Origin: Candidatus Gastranaerophilales bacterium
Lineage (GTDB): Bacteria > Cyanobacteriota > Vampirovibrionia > Gastranaerophilales > Gastranaerophilaceae
Assembly: GCA_944324365.1 (NCBI GenBank)
Contig: CALUWA010000013.1
Span: forward strand, 1-46,066
DNA: 46,066 nt
Direction: 5' to 3'
Shown: positions 7,285 to 16,369 of the stretch, in pieces
Position numbering within the stretch: the first letter of the stretch is position 1
Layout of the letters: every line of letters starts with the position of its first letter
The notes under the pieces: generated by a model
What the model was told of the DNA's origin: nothing
The model's input: only the letters and a program-made list of their open reading frames with translations
Database searches by the model: none
Program-made: the position numbers and the translations under genes

Positions 7285-8424
7285 ATGATTAGCAGGATAA
7301 ATATGACACAAAGACCTTATAACCAATCGTTTAGAGGAAATATTATTGACGCGCATACCCACCTTGGGAAATGGAAACAAAATACATTCGCGCTTGATAC
7401 TTTGGACACGTTTGTAAAAACTCCCCTTGAAAATGGCGATGTTGTCGAGAAAATGCTCGTATCCAGTGCCGATTGTTTGGGCGAAACGAACGTTCTTGAT
7501 GAAACTACCGGGAATAAAAAGCTTTTGGGAATGATTGCCGGGAACAAAAATTATGCCGCTCTTGCGGTATGCCAGCCGAATTTAACTCAAGGGGATACTT
7601 CAAAAATTAAATCTCTTTTGGATGAAAATCCTAAACAGTTTGTCGGGTTGAAATTCCATCCGCGCGAAATGAAACTTCCGGCGGACAGCTTGTTGTATGA
7701 TAAATATCTTGAACTTGCGCAAGAGTATCATTTGCCTTGCCTTTTCCATTCTGATCAGAGTTTTGATATAAATTATCCGGATGGTTATGTTTCCAAAAAG
7801 AATTTGTATTCAAGACCGGAACAGATATATACACTTGCGAAAAGACATAAGGATGTTCCTGTGATACTCGGGCATATGGGCGGAAATTTTGGCGATAATA
7901 CGCAGGCTGCGGTAGATTTGATGGTGAAATCAGTGAATAACGGGGATGCAACTCTTTATGCGGATATTTCCTGGGTAAATTGTGATACAACGGAAAAGCC
8001 GGATATTATTACTGCTATAAAAAAATTAATGACGACCGAAAAAGGAGATATGACAGAAAGATTACTTTTTGGAACGGATGCTCCTCTCGGGCGGTTTTTC
8101 GGTTCCGGCGAAAATGGCGTACCGCCAAGAAAGGCTTATTCCAAAACGGTTGAAGATATCAAAAAAGCCATAAGAAACGCTTTCGGAGACAAGGCTGACG
8201 GTATAATAGAAAAAATATTTTATAAAAATGCAGATAATCTGTTTTTCAAAAAAGCTGAGCAAACGGCGGAACAAGTTTCTCAAAATACCGGTAAGACAGC
8301 ATTTTCAAAATATACAAAATTTATAGCTGGCGGAGTTGTGCTTGCAGCTGCTGCAGCTGTCGGCTTGGTATTGTATCATAACAAGAAACCTGCGGCACAG
8401 AATGTTTCATCCGTAAAAAATTAA
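7285..8424 (+). CDS. Amidohydrolase-family protein (PF04909/TatD-like fold) with C-terminal membrane anchor
   Basis: A 379-residue protein with metal-dependent hydrolase motifs in order: DAHTHLG (His24, His26), GLKFHPRE, LFHSDQS, ILGHMGGNFG and LLFGTDAPLG with the final catalytic Asp. Near residues 335-355 a single hydrophobic helix (FIAGGVVLAAAAAVGLVLY) followed by Lys and a short tail suggests a tail anchor. The N-terminus MISRINMTQRPYNQSFRG precedes the fold and resembles the start of the protein at 20279-21601. AGGAG at 7274-7278 supports the start. The substrate cannot be told from the sequence. It is followed by a bidirectional terminator. Confidence 0.75.
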   Translation: MISRINMTQRPYNQSFRGNIIDAHTHLGKWKQNTFALDTLDTFVKTPLENGDVVEKMLVSSADCLGETNVLDETTGNKKLLGMIAGNKNYAALAVCQPNLTQGDTSKIKSLLDENPKQFVGLKFHPREMKLPADSLLYDKYLELAQEYHLPCLFHSDQSFDINYPDGYVSKKNLYSRPEQIYTLAKRHKDVPVILGHMGGNFGDNTQAAVDLMVKSVNNGDATLYADISWVNCDTTEKPDIITAIKKLMTTEKGDMTERLLFGTDAPLGRFFGSGENGVPPRKAYSKTVEDIKKAIRNAFGDKADGIIEKIFYKNADNLFFKKAEQTAEQVSQNTGKTAFSKYTKFIAGGVVLAAAAAVGLVLYHNKKPAAQNVSSVKN

Positions 8425-8502
8425 GATGACGCTTTATTTCAGGAAGCTTAAAATACATATAAAAATAAAAAAGTAATCACGTATTCATAAACAATTTTCA
8501 AT

Positions 8503-8533
8503 AAAAAACACCTGTGGCTTACAGGTGTTTTTT
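8503..8533. terminator. Bidirectional intrinsic terminator
   Basis: AAAAAACACCTGT (8503-8515), loop GGCTT, ACAGGTGTTTTTT (8521-8533): a perfect stem with A- and T-runs on both sides. It serves the amidohydrolase gene (plus) and tRNA-Gln (minus). Confidence 0.9.
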
Positions 8534-8536
8534 ATT

Positions 8537-8608
8537 CTGGGGCGGAAGGATTCGAACCTCCGAATGCCTGGACCAAAACCAGGTGCCTTACCACTTGGCG
8601 ACGCCCCA
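8537..8608 (-). tRNA. tRNA-Gln (anticodon TTG)
   Basis: The minus strand folds as a complete 72-nt tRNA: acceptor TGGGGCG/CGCCCCA, anticodon stem CCTGG/CCAGG with loop TTTTGGT giving anticodon TTG, and T-arm GGAGG-TTCGAAT-CCTTC. CCA is not encoded. A promoter lies upstream (8627-8654) and the hairpin at 8503-8533 ends it. Confidence 0.95.
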
Positions 8609-8626
8609 ATATCGGCTACATTTATT

Positions 8627-8654
8627 ATTCTATTACATAAAACTCGATTGTCAA
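8627..8654 (-). promoter_or_regulatory. Promoter of tRNA-Gln
   Basis: Minus strand TTGACA (8649-8654) and TAGAAT (8627-8632), 16-base spacer, about 19 bases before the mature 5' end. Confidence 0.65.
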
Positions 8655-8667
8655 GATTGCCAATATT

Positions 8668-8696
8668 AAAAAGCCGGAAATTTATTCCGGCTTTTT
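8668..8696 (-). terminator. Intrinsic terminator of the adhesin gene
   Basis: AAAAAGCCGGAA...TTCCGGCTTTTT, directly after the stop of the gene ending at 8701. On the minus strand the stem is followed by a T-run. Confidence 0.85.
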
Positions 8697-8700
8697 ATAT

Positions 8701-11700
8701 TTATTTTTGAGTAAGAGTGTTTGGTTTATTACCTTCCATCAAAAGATTCATATATAGCAATTTGTTTGCCGTTGATTCGTTTAGGTTAATAAACTGAGCA
8801 CCGGCTCTTACATCTGTTGTTGATGTTACTTTGGCATCTGCTTGTATATCCATATTGCCGTATTTAAAGTGTACAGGGATAACTTCTCCAACTTTGAGCT
8901 GTTTGTGATGAGCTAAACCTACACCGCCCCTTGATATATTTACGATTGATTCAAAATTCGTATTGTTTTCCAAGGTTATAGGTTCTGTTGCCGCATTGAA
9001 TCTCATATATTGACGTTTGTCTGTTGCAGGAACATACGCTTCAACTTCTTTCCTTTCAATCATTGCACGTTTTACGGCATCATCCCTTGTGAAGCTTGGA
9101 TCATCATCATTATCACTGTCTGTATCGTTATCTCCCGGATTAGGGTCATCATCTGAATCATTATCCAGATCATTATCTAAATCGTTGTCGTTGTCGGTAT
9201 CATTATCAATGTCGTTGTCAGCGTCGTTATCCAAGTCCGCATCGGCGTCAGCATCCGCATCATCATCATCATCAGGATCCGGGCCCGGATCAGGATCATC
9301 ATCACTGTCGTTATCATTATCATTATCGTTATCGTTATCCGTGTCAGTATCTGTATCAGTATCCGTGTCGGTATCTGTATCGGTGTCTGTATCCGTATCC
9401 GTATCTGTATCGTTGTCAATGTCAGCATCCGCGTCATCGTCATCATCCGGTTCCGGGTCTGGGTCAGGGTCTGTTTCATCATCCGGATTGTCATCATCAT
9501 CATCGTTGTCGGTATCTGTATCCGTGTCTGCGTCAGCGTCGGCATCCGCATCGGCATCCGCATCGGCGTCTGCATCAGCGTCGGCATCGGCATCTGCATC
9601 GGCGTCTGCATCGGCATCTGCATCTGCATCGGCGTCTGCATCAGCGTCGGCATCGGCATCCGCATCAGCATCAGCGTCTGCGTCGGCATCAGCGTCAGTA
9701 TCAGAATCGTTATCAGTATCCGCATCAGAATCAGCGTCAGCATCGGTGTCAGAGTCAGCATCGTTATCAATATCATTGTCAATATCGTTGTCCAAATCTA
9801 TATCTGCATCAGCATCAGAATCGTCATCAGCATCAGGAACTACCAGGTTATCATCATCTTCGATAGTACCTTCATCTTCCGGTCTATTTGGATTGTACCC
9901 GTCATATCCTTCATCATCGCCTTGTGAGCTGCCGCCAGTATAATATATCCTTCTGTTTGGATCAGGACCTTCTTCAATGGCTTTAACATCGTCAGGTCTT
10001 ACCGCAGAAGTTCTTATTGTAATATCCGTATCAGGATCATTTGCATTTTTTAATGTTTCTGTTGCAGGATTTTTGACAAAATAAGATTTACCGTCTTCGC
10101 CTCTGTGAGGACCATCGGTTATAAATTCATAACCTCCGGCGTAAGCGTGATCTGCAACAATATTCAAATCTTGTTCGTGTGCCGGTCTGTTTTCACCTTT
10201 TCCCGCAATTGTACCTTCTTTAACTACAACTGTTGCGTGTGGATGTTCATTTGTACTTCCGACTGGTGCAAGATCAAGTGCAACCAGATTTGCTTGCGTT
10301 GGATTAATTGCTTTATCATAATTCCCGAAATAATCACCTTTTGTTTCATATGTAGGAACTTCGCCAAGGTGATCTATAACAAGGTATTTGCCGCGTGTTG
10401 TTACGTTAACTTTATCGCTTGCAGTAATTTCTCCGATATGCGTATTCCCGGATAATTCTGCATTAATACTTCCGTTTCTTGCAATAATAGTACAAATTTC
10501 AGCATCATTTTGGCTGCCATCTGCATTATCAAGTCCTTTAATATTAATATCACCATTTTTTGTCAGCATATCAATGCCGTATTTTGCATTTGGTTCATAT
10601 TTAGTAATATCTTTTACTCCCGGAACACTTCCGTCTTGAAGTGTTGTGCCGTTTTCAACGTAATCGCTGTTAAAATCGCCTTTTGTTTGAACAAATGTCA
10701 GTTTATTATCTTCGCTTCCGATATTTCCGCTGGCAATTATTGATATTCCTTTACCTGTTACGTTTGCTTTAGATTTGTCTGATGCCGCATTAATAATATC
10801 GTAAGATCTTTCACCTTTTGTTGAAGCATCTGCAAGCAGTATCGCTTTGCCGTCTGCGTCAATATAATCAATCTTCATATCAGAATCAATTGCGGCAAGA
10901 TTAATACTCAAATCATTTGTGCTGTTTTTTCTTGTTGTAACCGCAGTATAAGTTCCGTCAACATTTGCGTTAATTGATTTTGTTAAATCTCGGGCATCAG
11001 CTCCAAGTCCTGTGCAAACTCCGTCAGCACAAATGCCCGGCTCCTGTCCGATACTTCCGTCTTCAACATGGATGTTCAAATTTCCGCCGTTTTGGGCAGC
11101 TATTAAAGTTTTTGCAACTCCGGCATTGTATAAGTTGCCGTTTGTAATATTTATGTTAACTCCTCTGCCGGTAGAGGTCAGGTAATTTGTATTTGAAGTT
11201 GTATCACCGATTACAACATTGGAATTTTTGTTTTCAATATCTATTCCCTTGGAAGTTACAATTCCTTTTACATTTATTCCGTTGCTGCCTGAGTTATCAA
11301 TTAATGTTCTGTTTGTATTGTTTATTCTTCCTGTAGAATTTAGGTTAACTCCGCCTGCGGTGTTTAGAATTTTAATAGTTTGTTCGTTATTATCGTTTGA
11401 TGAACTTTGTGTAATATTACCGCTGATATCAATTCCGCCGCTTCCAGAATTGTCTATGGTTAAAATGCCCTCGGTATTTGAAATTGTAGATTGTTCATCT
11501 TCTGTTACTTTACCGTTTCCGGCATTTTTAATTGTAAGAGATCCATTTTTATTCATGATGTTGGAGTTTGTTACACTTACGTTTCCGTTTTTGTTATCGT
11601 AAGTAAGGTTGCCGTTTTGGTTTGCAACTTCGGAATTGCTTGTTGATATTCCGCTGTTTGCTGTGACAGTTAAATCTCCGTTTGCGTTTGTAATTTGTGA

Positions 11701-12918
11701 ATTATCAATTGCGACTCTGGTGTTTGCATTTATATTTGTATTTCCGTAATTGTTTTGGATATTTGCGGTGGTAAGGTTTATATTTCCGCTTGTGTTAGTA
11801 ATATTTGTATTTCCTTTAAGGTTTAAAATATCACCTGTTATATTAACAGCACCGTTGTTGTTTGTAACATTTACGTTTCCGTTTGTATTTTGAATTTGAC
11901 CATTCAACACAGTTCCCTGTGCACCTTTATTGGTGATATTTATATCTCCGTTGCCGAAGTTTTTAAGCAGACTTCCGTCATATGCAATTATGCCGTCAGT
12001 ATTGTTATAGGCATTAATTGTAATAGAGCCCTTATCATTTCTGATTGAACCTGCATTGCTTATGTTTGTATTAACAAGACTGTTAAATAGGGCATCTGCA
12101 AGGCTTATTGAAGATGCTGTCGATATCTTATCATCATAGAAGTGTCTGATAGGGTTCCCAAATTCAGGATCTCTGCCGTTTTCTTCAATAGCTTCCGCAT
12201 CATCAGGACCGTTTACATAGCTTCCGTCAGGAGTGAACGCAACATCACTCTTAACACCGGTAATCATTTTGCCAGTTGAACCGATATCAACTTTTCCGGC
12301 ATCAATATTTATCATGTCACGTGCCAAAACTTTACCGTTAACAGTTACTGCGCCGCCGCCCATGCTGTTAACAACAGTTTCATATTCAGGAGTTCCGGGT
12401 GCCGAAAGTATCGGTGCAAAATATTGTCCGTTTCCTGTAAATTTGTTATAAGCTTCCTGTGTCGGGGTAACAACGGATAATGAACCCACATTTAATACTC
12501 CGCTTTTGCCTATAACCATTCCGTTAGGGGATACAAAAACCGCATTGCCGTTTACAAACTGTCCGTCACGCATTGTGTTGACGATACCGTTGATATCAAT
12601 CTTATTTTGTACAAAGTTTACGAAGCTTGAAATGTCAGTATCGCCATATTTGTATATTAAGTTTGCAATATCACCTTCTGTCAAAGTGAAGTTTTGATAT
12701 TGTCTAAATCCTACGTCACCGGCTTCATTACGATATTGAGGGGCAATGTTATAAATGTTGTTCCCGTTTGCACCGTGTAAAATGCTGTCTCCGGTAACTC
12801 CGCCTACTCCTGAAATATTACTTGCAAATACTGCCGGAATTACAGATTGCTGCGCAATCATAGAGAATGACAATATTGATACAATAACCCTTCTTTTTCT
12901 GGAGGAGATTTTTGACAT
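8701..12918 (-). CDS. Two-partner-secretion (filamentous haemagglutinin-like) adhesin with Asp-rich repeats and a C-terminal PilZ domain
   Basis: A 1405-residue protein. Residues 1-33 are a signal peptide ([18 protein letters not shown], cleavage near VFAS). Residues about 35-200 are a TPS domain ([18 protein letters not shown]). Residues 280-640 have Asn/Gly-rich imperfect repeats typical of a beta-helix. Residues about 1028-1275 are almost only Asp alternating with Ala, Thr, Asn or Ser. Residues 1300-1395 are a PilZ domain with an intact c-di-GMP motif: Arg1302-x3-Arg1306, 20 residues, then Asn1327-x-Ser1329-x2-Gly1332 (NISRGG). TpsA proteins are secreted by a TpsB porin, not seen here; PilZ domains are normally cytoplasmic, so the combination is odd. 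AAAGGAAG precedes ATG 12918; a terminator follows. Confidence 0.85.
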   Translation of the reverse strand: MSKISSRKRRVIVSILSFSMIAQQSVIPAVFASNISGVGGVTGDSILHGANGNNIYNIAPQYRNEAGDVGFRQYQNFTLTEGDIANLIYKYGDTDISSFVNFVQNKIDINGIVNTMRDGQFVNGNAVFVSPNGMVIGKSGVLNVGSLSVVTPTQEAYNKFTGNGQYFAPILSAPGTPEYETVVNSMGGGAVTVNGKVLARDMINIDAGKVDIGSTGKMITGVKSDVAFTPDGSYVNGPDDAEAIEENGRDPEFGNPIRHFYDDKISTASSISLADALFNSLVNTNISNAGSIRNDKGSITINAYNNTDGIIAYDGSLLKNFGNGDINITNKGAQGTVLNGQIQNTNGNVNVTNNNGAVNITGDILNLKGNTNITNTSGNINLTTANIQNNYGNTNINANTRVAIDNSQITNANGDLTVTANSGISTSNSEVANQNGNLTYDNKNGNVSVTNSNIMNKNGSLTIKNAGNGKVTEDEQSTISNTEGILTIDNSGSGGIDISGNITQSSSNDNNEQTIKILNTAGGVNLNSTGRINNTNRTLIDNSGSNGINVKGIVTSKGIDIENKNSNVVIGDTTSNTNYLTSTGRGVNINITNGNLYNAGVAKTLIAAQNGGNLNIHVEDGSIGQEPGICADGVCTGLGADARDLTKSINANVDGTYTAVTTRKNSTNDLSINLAAIDSDMKIDYIDADGKAILLADASTKGERSYDIINAASDKSKANVTGKGISIIASGNIGSEDNKLTFVQTKGDFNSDYVENGTTLQDGSVPGVKDITKYEPNAKYGIDMLTKNGDINIKGLDNADGSQNDAEICTIIARNGSINAELSGNTHIGEITASDKVNVTTRGKYLVIDHLGEVPTYETKGDYFGNYDKAINPTQANLVALDLAPVGSTNEHPHATVVVKEGTIAGKGENRPAHEQDLNIVADHAYAGGYEFITDGPHRGEDGKSYFVKNPATETLKNANDPDTDITIRTSAVRPDDVKAIEEGPDPNRRIYYTGGSSQGDDEGYDGYNPNRPEDEGTIEDDDNLVVPDADDDSDADADIDLDNDIDNDIDNDADSDTDADADSDADTDNDSDTDADADADADADADADADADADADADADADADADADADADADADADADADADADADADTDTDTDNDDDDDNPDDETDPDPDPEPDDDDDADADIDNDTDTDTDTDTDTDTDTDTDTDTDTDNDNDNDNDNDSDDDPDPGPDPDDDDDADADADADLDNDADNDIDNDTDNDNDLDNDLDNDSDDDPNPGDNDTDSDNDDDPSFTRDDAVKRAMIERKEVEAYVPATDKRQYMRFNAATEPITLENNTNFESIVNISRGGVGLAHHKQLKVGEVIPVHFKYGNMDIQADAKVTSTTDVRAGAQFINLNESTANKLLYMNLLMEGNKPNTLTQK
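9095..9836 (-). repeat. Asp-rich dipeptide repeat tract within the adhesin gene
   Basis: About 740 bp of degenerate hexanucleotide units (GAYGCN, GAYACN, GAYAAY) encode long runs of Asp-Ala, Asp-Thr and Asp-Asn, broken by DPDPGPDPD and DPDPEPDD spacers. Codons vary within the runs, so the peptide pattern seems to be under selection rather than only the DNA. Possible roles are calcium binding or an extended stalk. Length probably varies between strains. Confidence 0.85.
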
Positions 12919-13122
12919 ATTCTTAACTTCCTTTCGTTAGTTTTGTAACTAATCTGGCTTTTCTTTATCCCTACGTAAACAATTTCTGTTTGGATTTTAT
13001 CACCCGCAAAGTCGGATTTCTATAGTATATTCATTGAATATTAACTTTTGTTTACATGACATATTTCAAGGTATATATAACTCCTGAAAAAATATTTTTG
13101 TTAATATGTAAAGAATTGTTAA
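12919..13122. promoter_or_regulatory. Upstream region of the adhesin gene
   Basis: A 204-bp gap between the flippase stop and the adhesin start. On the minus strand it holds a -10-like TATACT (13024-13029) without a good -35, and a small inverted repeat TTAGTT-TTGT-AACTAA at 12937-12952 just upstream of the ribosome binding site, a possible operator. No gene is seen. Confidence 0.4.
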
Positions 13123-14580
13123 TTATGTAGTTTTTCTGTTTTTAATAAGAAATTTCATTCCGAAGTAAACTGCATAAAACATTACTAAGAGTATAATCAT
13201 TTGTATAATTTCAGGAATAGATGAGGCTCCGTTTGCCATATGTTTGTATAGGAAATAAAAAGGTACAAATGATACAAACATACAGAACAGCGGTTTTACC
13301 GGGTATAATAACCCAAGCTGAGGCAATACAATAATTGTACTTAAGAATAAGTATGCAAAATTTGCCACAAGTGTTGCCATTCCGACACCTTCCAAACCTA
13401 AAACAGGAATAAGAGCAATATTTAATACAACGTTAATTATTCCGGATATCAGTTTAATAATAAATTCAATATATGTTTTGTTGGCGAGGTGATACTGGAG
13501 GGTCGTATAATCAGCCAGTCCCATAAAAAATGTTCCGAATGCAAAATACGGTATCAGCCGGAAAGCCTGATGAAATTTCGGATTAGCAAGCATATTTACA
13601 AAGTCTGAGGCATATATGGACATAACCGTTACAACAGGAATGGATATTAATATATAATACCCTGCAAATCTTGATATAATTGGTCTTACATCAATTTTTG
13701 CTTCGTACATTCTGATTACACGCGGTATAACTGCAATTGTGAGAATGGAAAAAATTGTCATCAAAAGCGGCAGGGTTACGCTGTATGCAACCCCTACGTA
13801 TGCAACATCGGTAAATCCGCTTATGTTATTCATAATAAATTTGTTGCTTTGAGTAATTACCCAGGAACTCAGAGAGGTTGCCGCAATCGGAATTCCGTAC
13901 ATTGCAATCGGAAGCAGTACACTCCATTGTAATTTAGGGCGTTTAAAGAATATATATATTTTACTTTGATATATTAGCAATAAGTCTGTTAATGTAATAG
14001 ATATACCCATTGCCAGCAGCATAGCAATGGCGCCCATATGGAAAAATTTTATAAAAAATATTGAAAACCCAATCGTCATAATCTGGTTTAAGATTGTCGA
14101 AAACGTGTACGACGTGGATTTTAACTGAGCTCTTAAAAGCTGGAATAGCAATGCTCTTATCGCAACAGGTATTATCAAAAACAGTACTGCAAAGAAATAC
14201 TTTGGATGTATTTTAAAGAATGTGCAGAAATAATTCTGGAAAATAATGCACAGTACAAACATTGTAAAAATGTTCATTGCAAGCATAGAGACGAGTACTG
14301 ACAAGTATTTCGATAAATCCTGTGCAAGCTGATGCTGTCTGAAAAATCTTAATCCCGAAAGTCCTACCCAATCGGAAAAGATTATACATAGGAAAGACAG
14401 AAATGCTATGGATAATGAATAGATTCCGTATTGTTCCGGAGGAAGCAAACTTGTGTAAACAGGTACGATTATTGCATTACCTATTGTACCTACAATTTTT
14501 GACGGCGAATATTTTACAATATCTTTGAATATGCCGTTGAGCTGTCTTTGTTCTTCTTCCTTGTTTTCTACAAATTCCAT
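13123..14580 (-). CDS. Polysaccharide flippase of the Wzx/MATE-like (MOP) superfamily
   Basis: A 485-residue, strongly hydrophobic protein with about 12-14 predicted membrane helices and an N-terminal segment (SPSKIVGTIGNAIIVPVYTSLLPPEQYGIYSL) typical of the polysaccharide biosynthesis/O-antigen flippase family. These move undecaprenyl-linked glycan units across the inner membrane. Length is normal for the family and AAAGAGGT precedes the ATG at 14580. It follows the histidine kinase gene by 50 bases, so it may be under that two-component system. It could export the glycan made by the 26-38 kb cluster; that link is inference. Confidence 0.85.
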   Translation of the reverse strand: MEFVENKEEEQRQLNGIFKDIVKYSPSKIVGTIGNAIIVPVYTSLLPPEQYGIYSLSIAFLSFLCIIFSDWVGLSGLRFFRQHQLAQDLSKYLSVLVSMLAMNIFTMFVLCIIFQNYFCTFFKIHPKYFFAVLFLIIPVAIRALLFQLLRAQLKSTSYTFSTILNQIMTIGFSIFFIKFFHMGAIAMLLAMGISITLTDLLLIYQSKIYIFFKRPKLQWSVLLPIAMYGIPIAATSLSSWVITQSNKFIMNNISGFTDVAYVGVAYSVTLPLLMTIFSILTIAVIPRVIRMYEAKIDVRPIISRFAGYYILISIPVVTVMSIYASDFVNMLANPKFHQAFRLIPYFAFGTFFMGLADYTTLQYHLANKTYIEFIIKLISGIINVVLNIALIPVLGLEGVGMATLVANFAYLFLSTIIVLPQLGLLYPVKPLFCMFVSFVPFYFLYKHMANGASSIPEIIQMIILLVMFYAVYFGMKFLIKNRKTT

Positions 14581-14630
14581 ACATTAACCTCTTTGCTATG
14601 GAATTTATTATATAACAAAGATTTTCTTTG

Positions 14631-15299
14631 TCACACATGTAAAATTGGAAGGATTATTTCAAATATAGTTTTTTTATTATTTGATTCAACGAGTTTTAAA
14701 TCTGCATTTTGGGCGTTTAAATTGTTTTTGCACAGATACAAGCCTATACCCGAGCCGGTTGGTTTTGTGGTGTGACCATCATTAAATATTTCGGCTTGGG
14801 TCTTTTTCGGAATAGCTTTTCCGTTGTTGGTTATTATAATTTTTACGTTATCTTTGCCGTTTTTTGTTTCTATTATAATAGTACCTTTTGAGTCGATGGC
14901 TTCTATTGCGTTTTTTATTATATTTAAAAGGCAGGCTTCAAGTTTGTTGTCGTCTATATAAACCTGTGCGTTGCTGTCAAGTTTGCTGATTATATCTATA
15001 TTCTTCTCAAATATATATACTTTGGAAAGCTCTATGCTCTCTTCGATTATCTTATTAAGGTTGACAACCTGCGGATTTAGATTTGTAAGTGATTTTAAAT
15101 CCAGAAGAGAATTGCCTATTAGTTTTGTTGACTTCTGGATACAGTTAATTGCTTTTGTTATCGCATCATCTTTTATATTTATTTTATCAAGATGTTTTTT
15201 CAAAACTTCGCAATATACATCTGAAATTGAAAGCTGGTTTCGGATTTCGTGTGAAATATATCTTGCCTGTTGTTTTATGAGTTCGTTATTGTCGGGCAT
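14631..15299 (-). CDS. Soluble sensor histidine kinase
   Basis: A 222-residue protein with only the catalytic core of a histidine kinase. The H-box is at residues 14-22 (YISHEIRNQ, phospho-acceptor His17), the N-box at NIIKNAIEAI, then TNNGKAIP and the GSGIGLYLCKNN G2 box near the C-terminus. There is no signal peptide, membrane helix or sensory domain, so input must come from a partner or be intracellular. It lies about 100 bases after a NarL-type response regulator gene on the same strand and is very probably its partner. Its stop is 50 bases before the flippase start. Confidence 0.88.
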   Translation of the reverse strand: MPDNNELIKQQARYISHEIRNQLSISDVYCEVLKKHLDKINIKDDAITKAINCIQKSTKLIGNSLLDLKSLTNLNPQVVNLNKIIEESIELSKVYIFEKNIDIISKLDSNAQVYIDDNKLEACLLNIIKNAIEAIDSKGTIIIETKNGKDNVKIIITNNGKAIPKKTQAEIFNDGHTTKPTGSGIGLYLCKNNLNAQNADLKLVESNNKKTIFEIILPILHV

Positions 15300-15325
15300 T
15301 ATTACTCCTGATTTTTAAAAATAGA

Positions 15326-15355
15326 AGGTTTGACCGAATGTATCAAGCCAAACCT
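15326..15355 (-). terminator. Possible terminator between response regulator and kinase genes
   Basis: AGGTTTG (15326-15332) pairs with CAAACCT (15349-15355) around a 16-base loop. On the minus strand it is followed by TCTATTTTT. The stem is short, so it may only attenuate read-through. Confidence 0.4.
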
Positions 15356-15402
15356 CTTAAAACTATCCCTATATCTCTATTTTATTAATTTTGTTTTGAG
15401 GG

Positions 15403-16101
15403 TTATGCAGAGATTTTTGTGCGAATTCTTTTGCCGAACCCGTTGTTTAGTGCGTAAAGAACAGCTTGGGTTCTGTCATTTACCTGTAATTTTTGGAAAA
15501 TATTGTTTACATGGGTCTTTACCGTAGTTTCCGATATAAATAATTTTCCTGCAATACCCTTGTAGTTATTACCTTGAGTGAGTAATTCCAAAACTTCTTC
15601 TTCTCTTGAAGTTAAATATGTAAGCAAGTTTTCTTCTGATGAAGTGGAAGCTTCTTCTTTGAAAGAGCGCTGGAAGTAATCAAAAAATCTTGAGGACAGA
15701 GTTGAAGGAAGATAAACTTTCCCTGTTAAAATTTCATCAATCGCATATATTAACTGTGCCGATGCCATAGTTTTTAAGATATATCCCTTTGCGCCTATTT
15801 TCATTGCTCTGAAGATTAAATCCGCATCATCGTAACCGCTTAAAACTAAGATACGAGTATCAAGCCCGAGTTTTTCAATTTCTTGAATTGCTTGCAGACC
15901 GTCCTTTTCAGGCATATTTACATCCATTATGATAAGTTCCGGGTGATATTTCTTTACAAGATTTATCCCTATGTTTGCGCTTGTTGTTGTGCCGATAACA
16001 TCGTAATTTGTTTCAAGAGTGATAAGCTCTTTTATTCCTCTGAGATGGTCTGCGTTATCATCTATCAACAAAATCCTTGCTCTTTTTTTGAACTCTCTCA
16101 T
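15403..16101 (-). CDS. Response regulator, NarL/FixJ family (REC plus LuxR-type HTH)
   Basis: A 232-residue protein. Residues 8-125 are a receiver domain with the acidic pair in LLIDDNADH, phospho-acceptor Asp60 in IIMDVNMPEKDG, the conserved Ser/Thr in LVLSGYDD and Lys in GYILKT. Residues about 163-232 are a LuxR-type helix-turn-helix (LTSREEEVLELLTQGNNYKGI, then SETTVKTHVNNIFQKL). Once phosphorylated it should dimerise and bind promoters. GAGGGG precedes ATG 16101. It is first in a minus-strand run with the kinase and the flippase, so surface polysaccharide export is a likely target (inference). Confidence 0.92.
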   Translation of the reverse strand: MREFKKRARILLIDDNADHLRGIKELITLETNYDVIGTTTSANIGINLVKKYHPELIIMDVNMPEKDGLQAIQEIEKLGLDTRILVLSGYDDADLIFRAMKIGAKGYILKTMASAQLIYAIDEILTGKVYLPSTLSSRFFDYFQRSFKEEASTSSEENLLTYLTSREEEVLELLTQGNNYKGIAGKLFISETTVKTHVNNIFQKLQVNDRTQAVLYALNNGFGKRIRTKISA

Positions 16102-16262
16102 AATTTCCCCTCTTTATCTTATAAACTTCTGTCCTCTACACTTTATATACTACAGTTCCGGGTGGGTATTTTCATCCATGCCCTGATTGATGTTTGAGGG
16201 TGTAAAGCATGAATTAGTGATTTAAATCTTTCGGTTTAGAAAATCTCTAAATCCATGTCTAC

Positions 16263-16291
16263 ACCATGCTTTCGGGCATGGTTGATTTTTT
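16263..16291 (+). terminator. Hairpin with T-run in the rmuC upstream region
   Basis: ACCATGC-TTTCGG-GCATGGT (16263-16282) followed by TGATTTTTT. It looks like an intrinsic terminator on the plus strand, but no plus-strand gene lies upstream. It could end an unrecognised small RNA or a short antisense transcript from the response regulator promoter region. Confidence 0.45.
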
Positions 16292-16338
16292 GGATTGATT
16301 TTTTATCCCTAAACTGTTTAGTCTATTTTTTCGGTTTA

Positions 16339-16347
16339 TGATATAAT
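16339..16347 (+). promoter_or_regulatory. Extended -10 promoter of rmuC
   Basis: TGATATAAT: a TG dinucleotide one base before a perfect TATAAT (16342-16347). No good -35 is visible, as expected for an extended -10. The ribosome binding site AAGGAG is at 16359-16364. Confidence 0.65.
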
Positions 16348-16369
16348 TCAAAAAGATTAAGGAGAGTGT

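Noticed and set aside
8525..8710. 61-residue plus-strand ORF
   Set aside because: It runs antisense through tRNA-Gln and the adhesin terminator, a common artefact.
9095..9836. CRISPR array or minisatellite
   Set aside because: There are no spacers and the units are degenerate in-frame hexamers within one gene; it is a coding repeat.
9017..9943. 308-residue plus-strand ORF rich in Ser-Ala
   Set aside because: It is the complement of the Asp-rich repeat of the adhesin. It has no ribosome binding site, and the reading frame is open only because the hexamer repeats lack stops.
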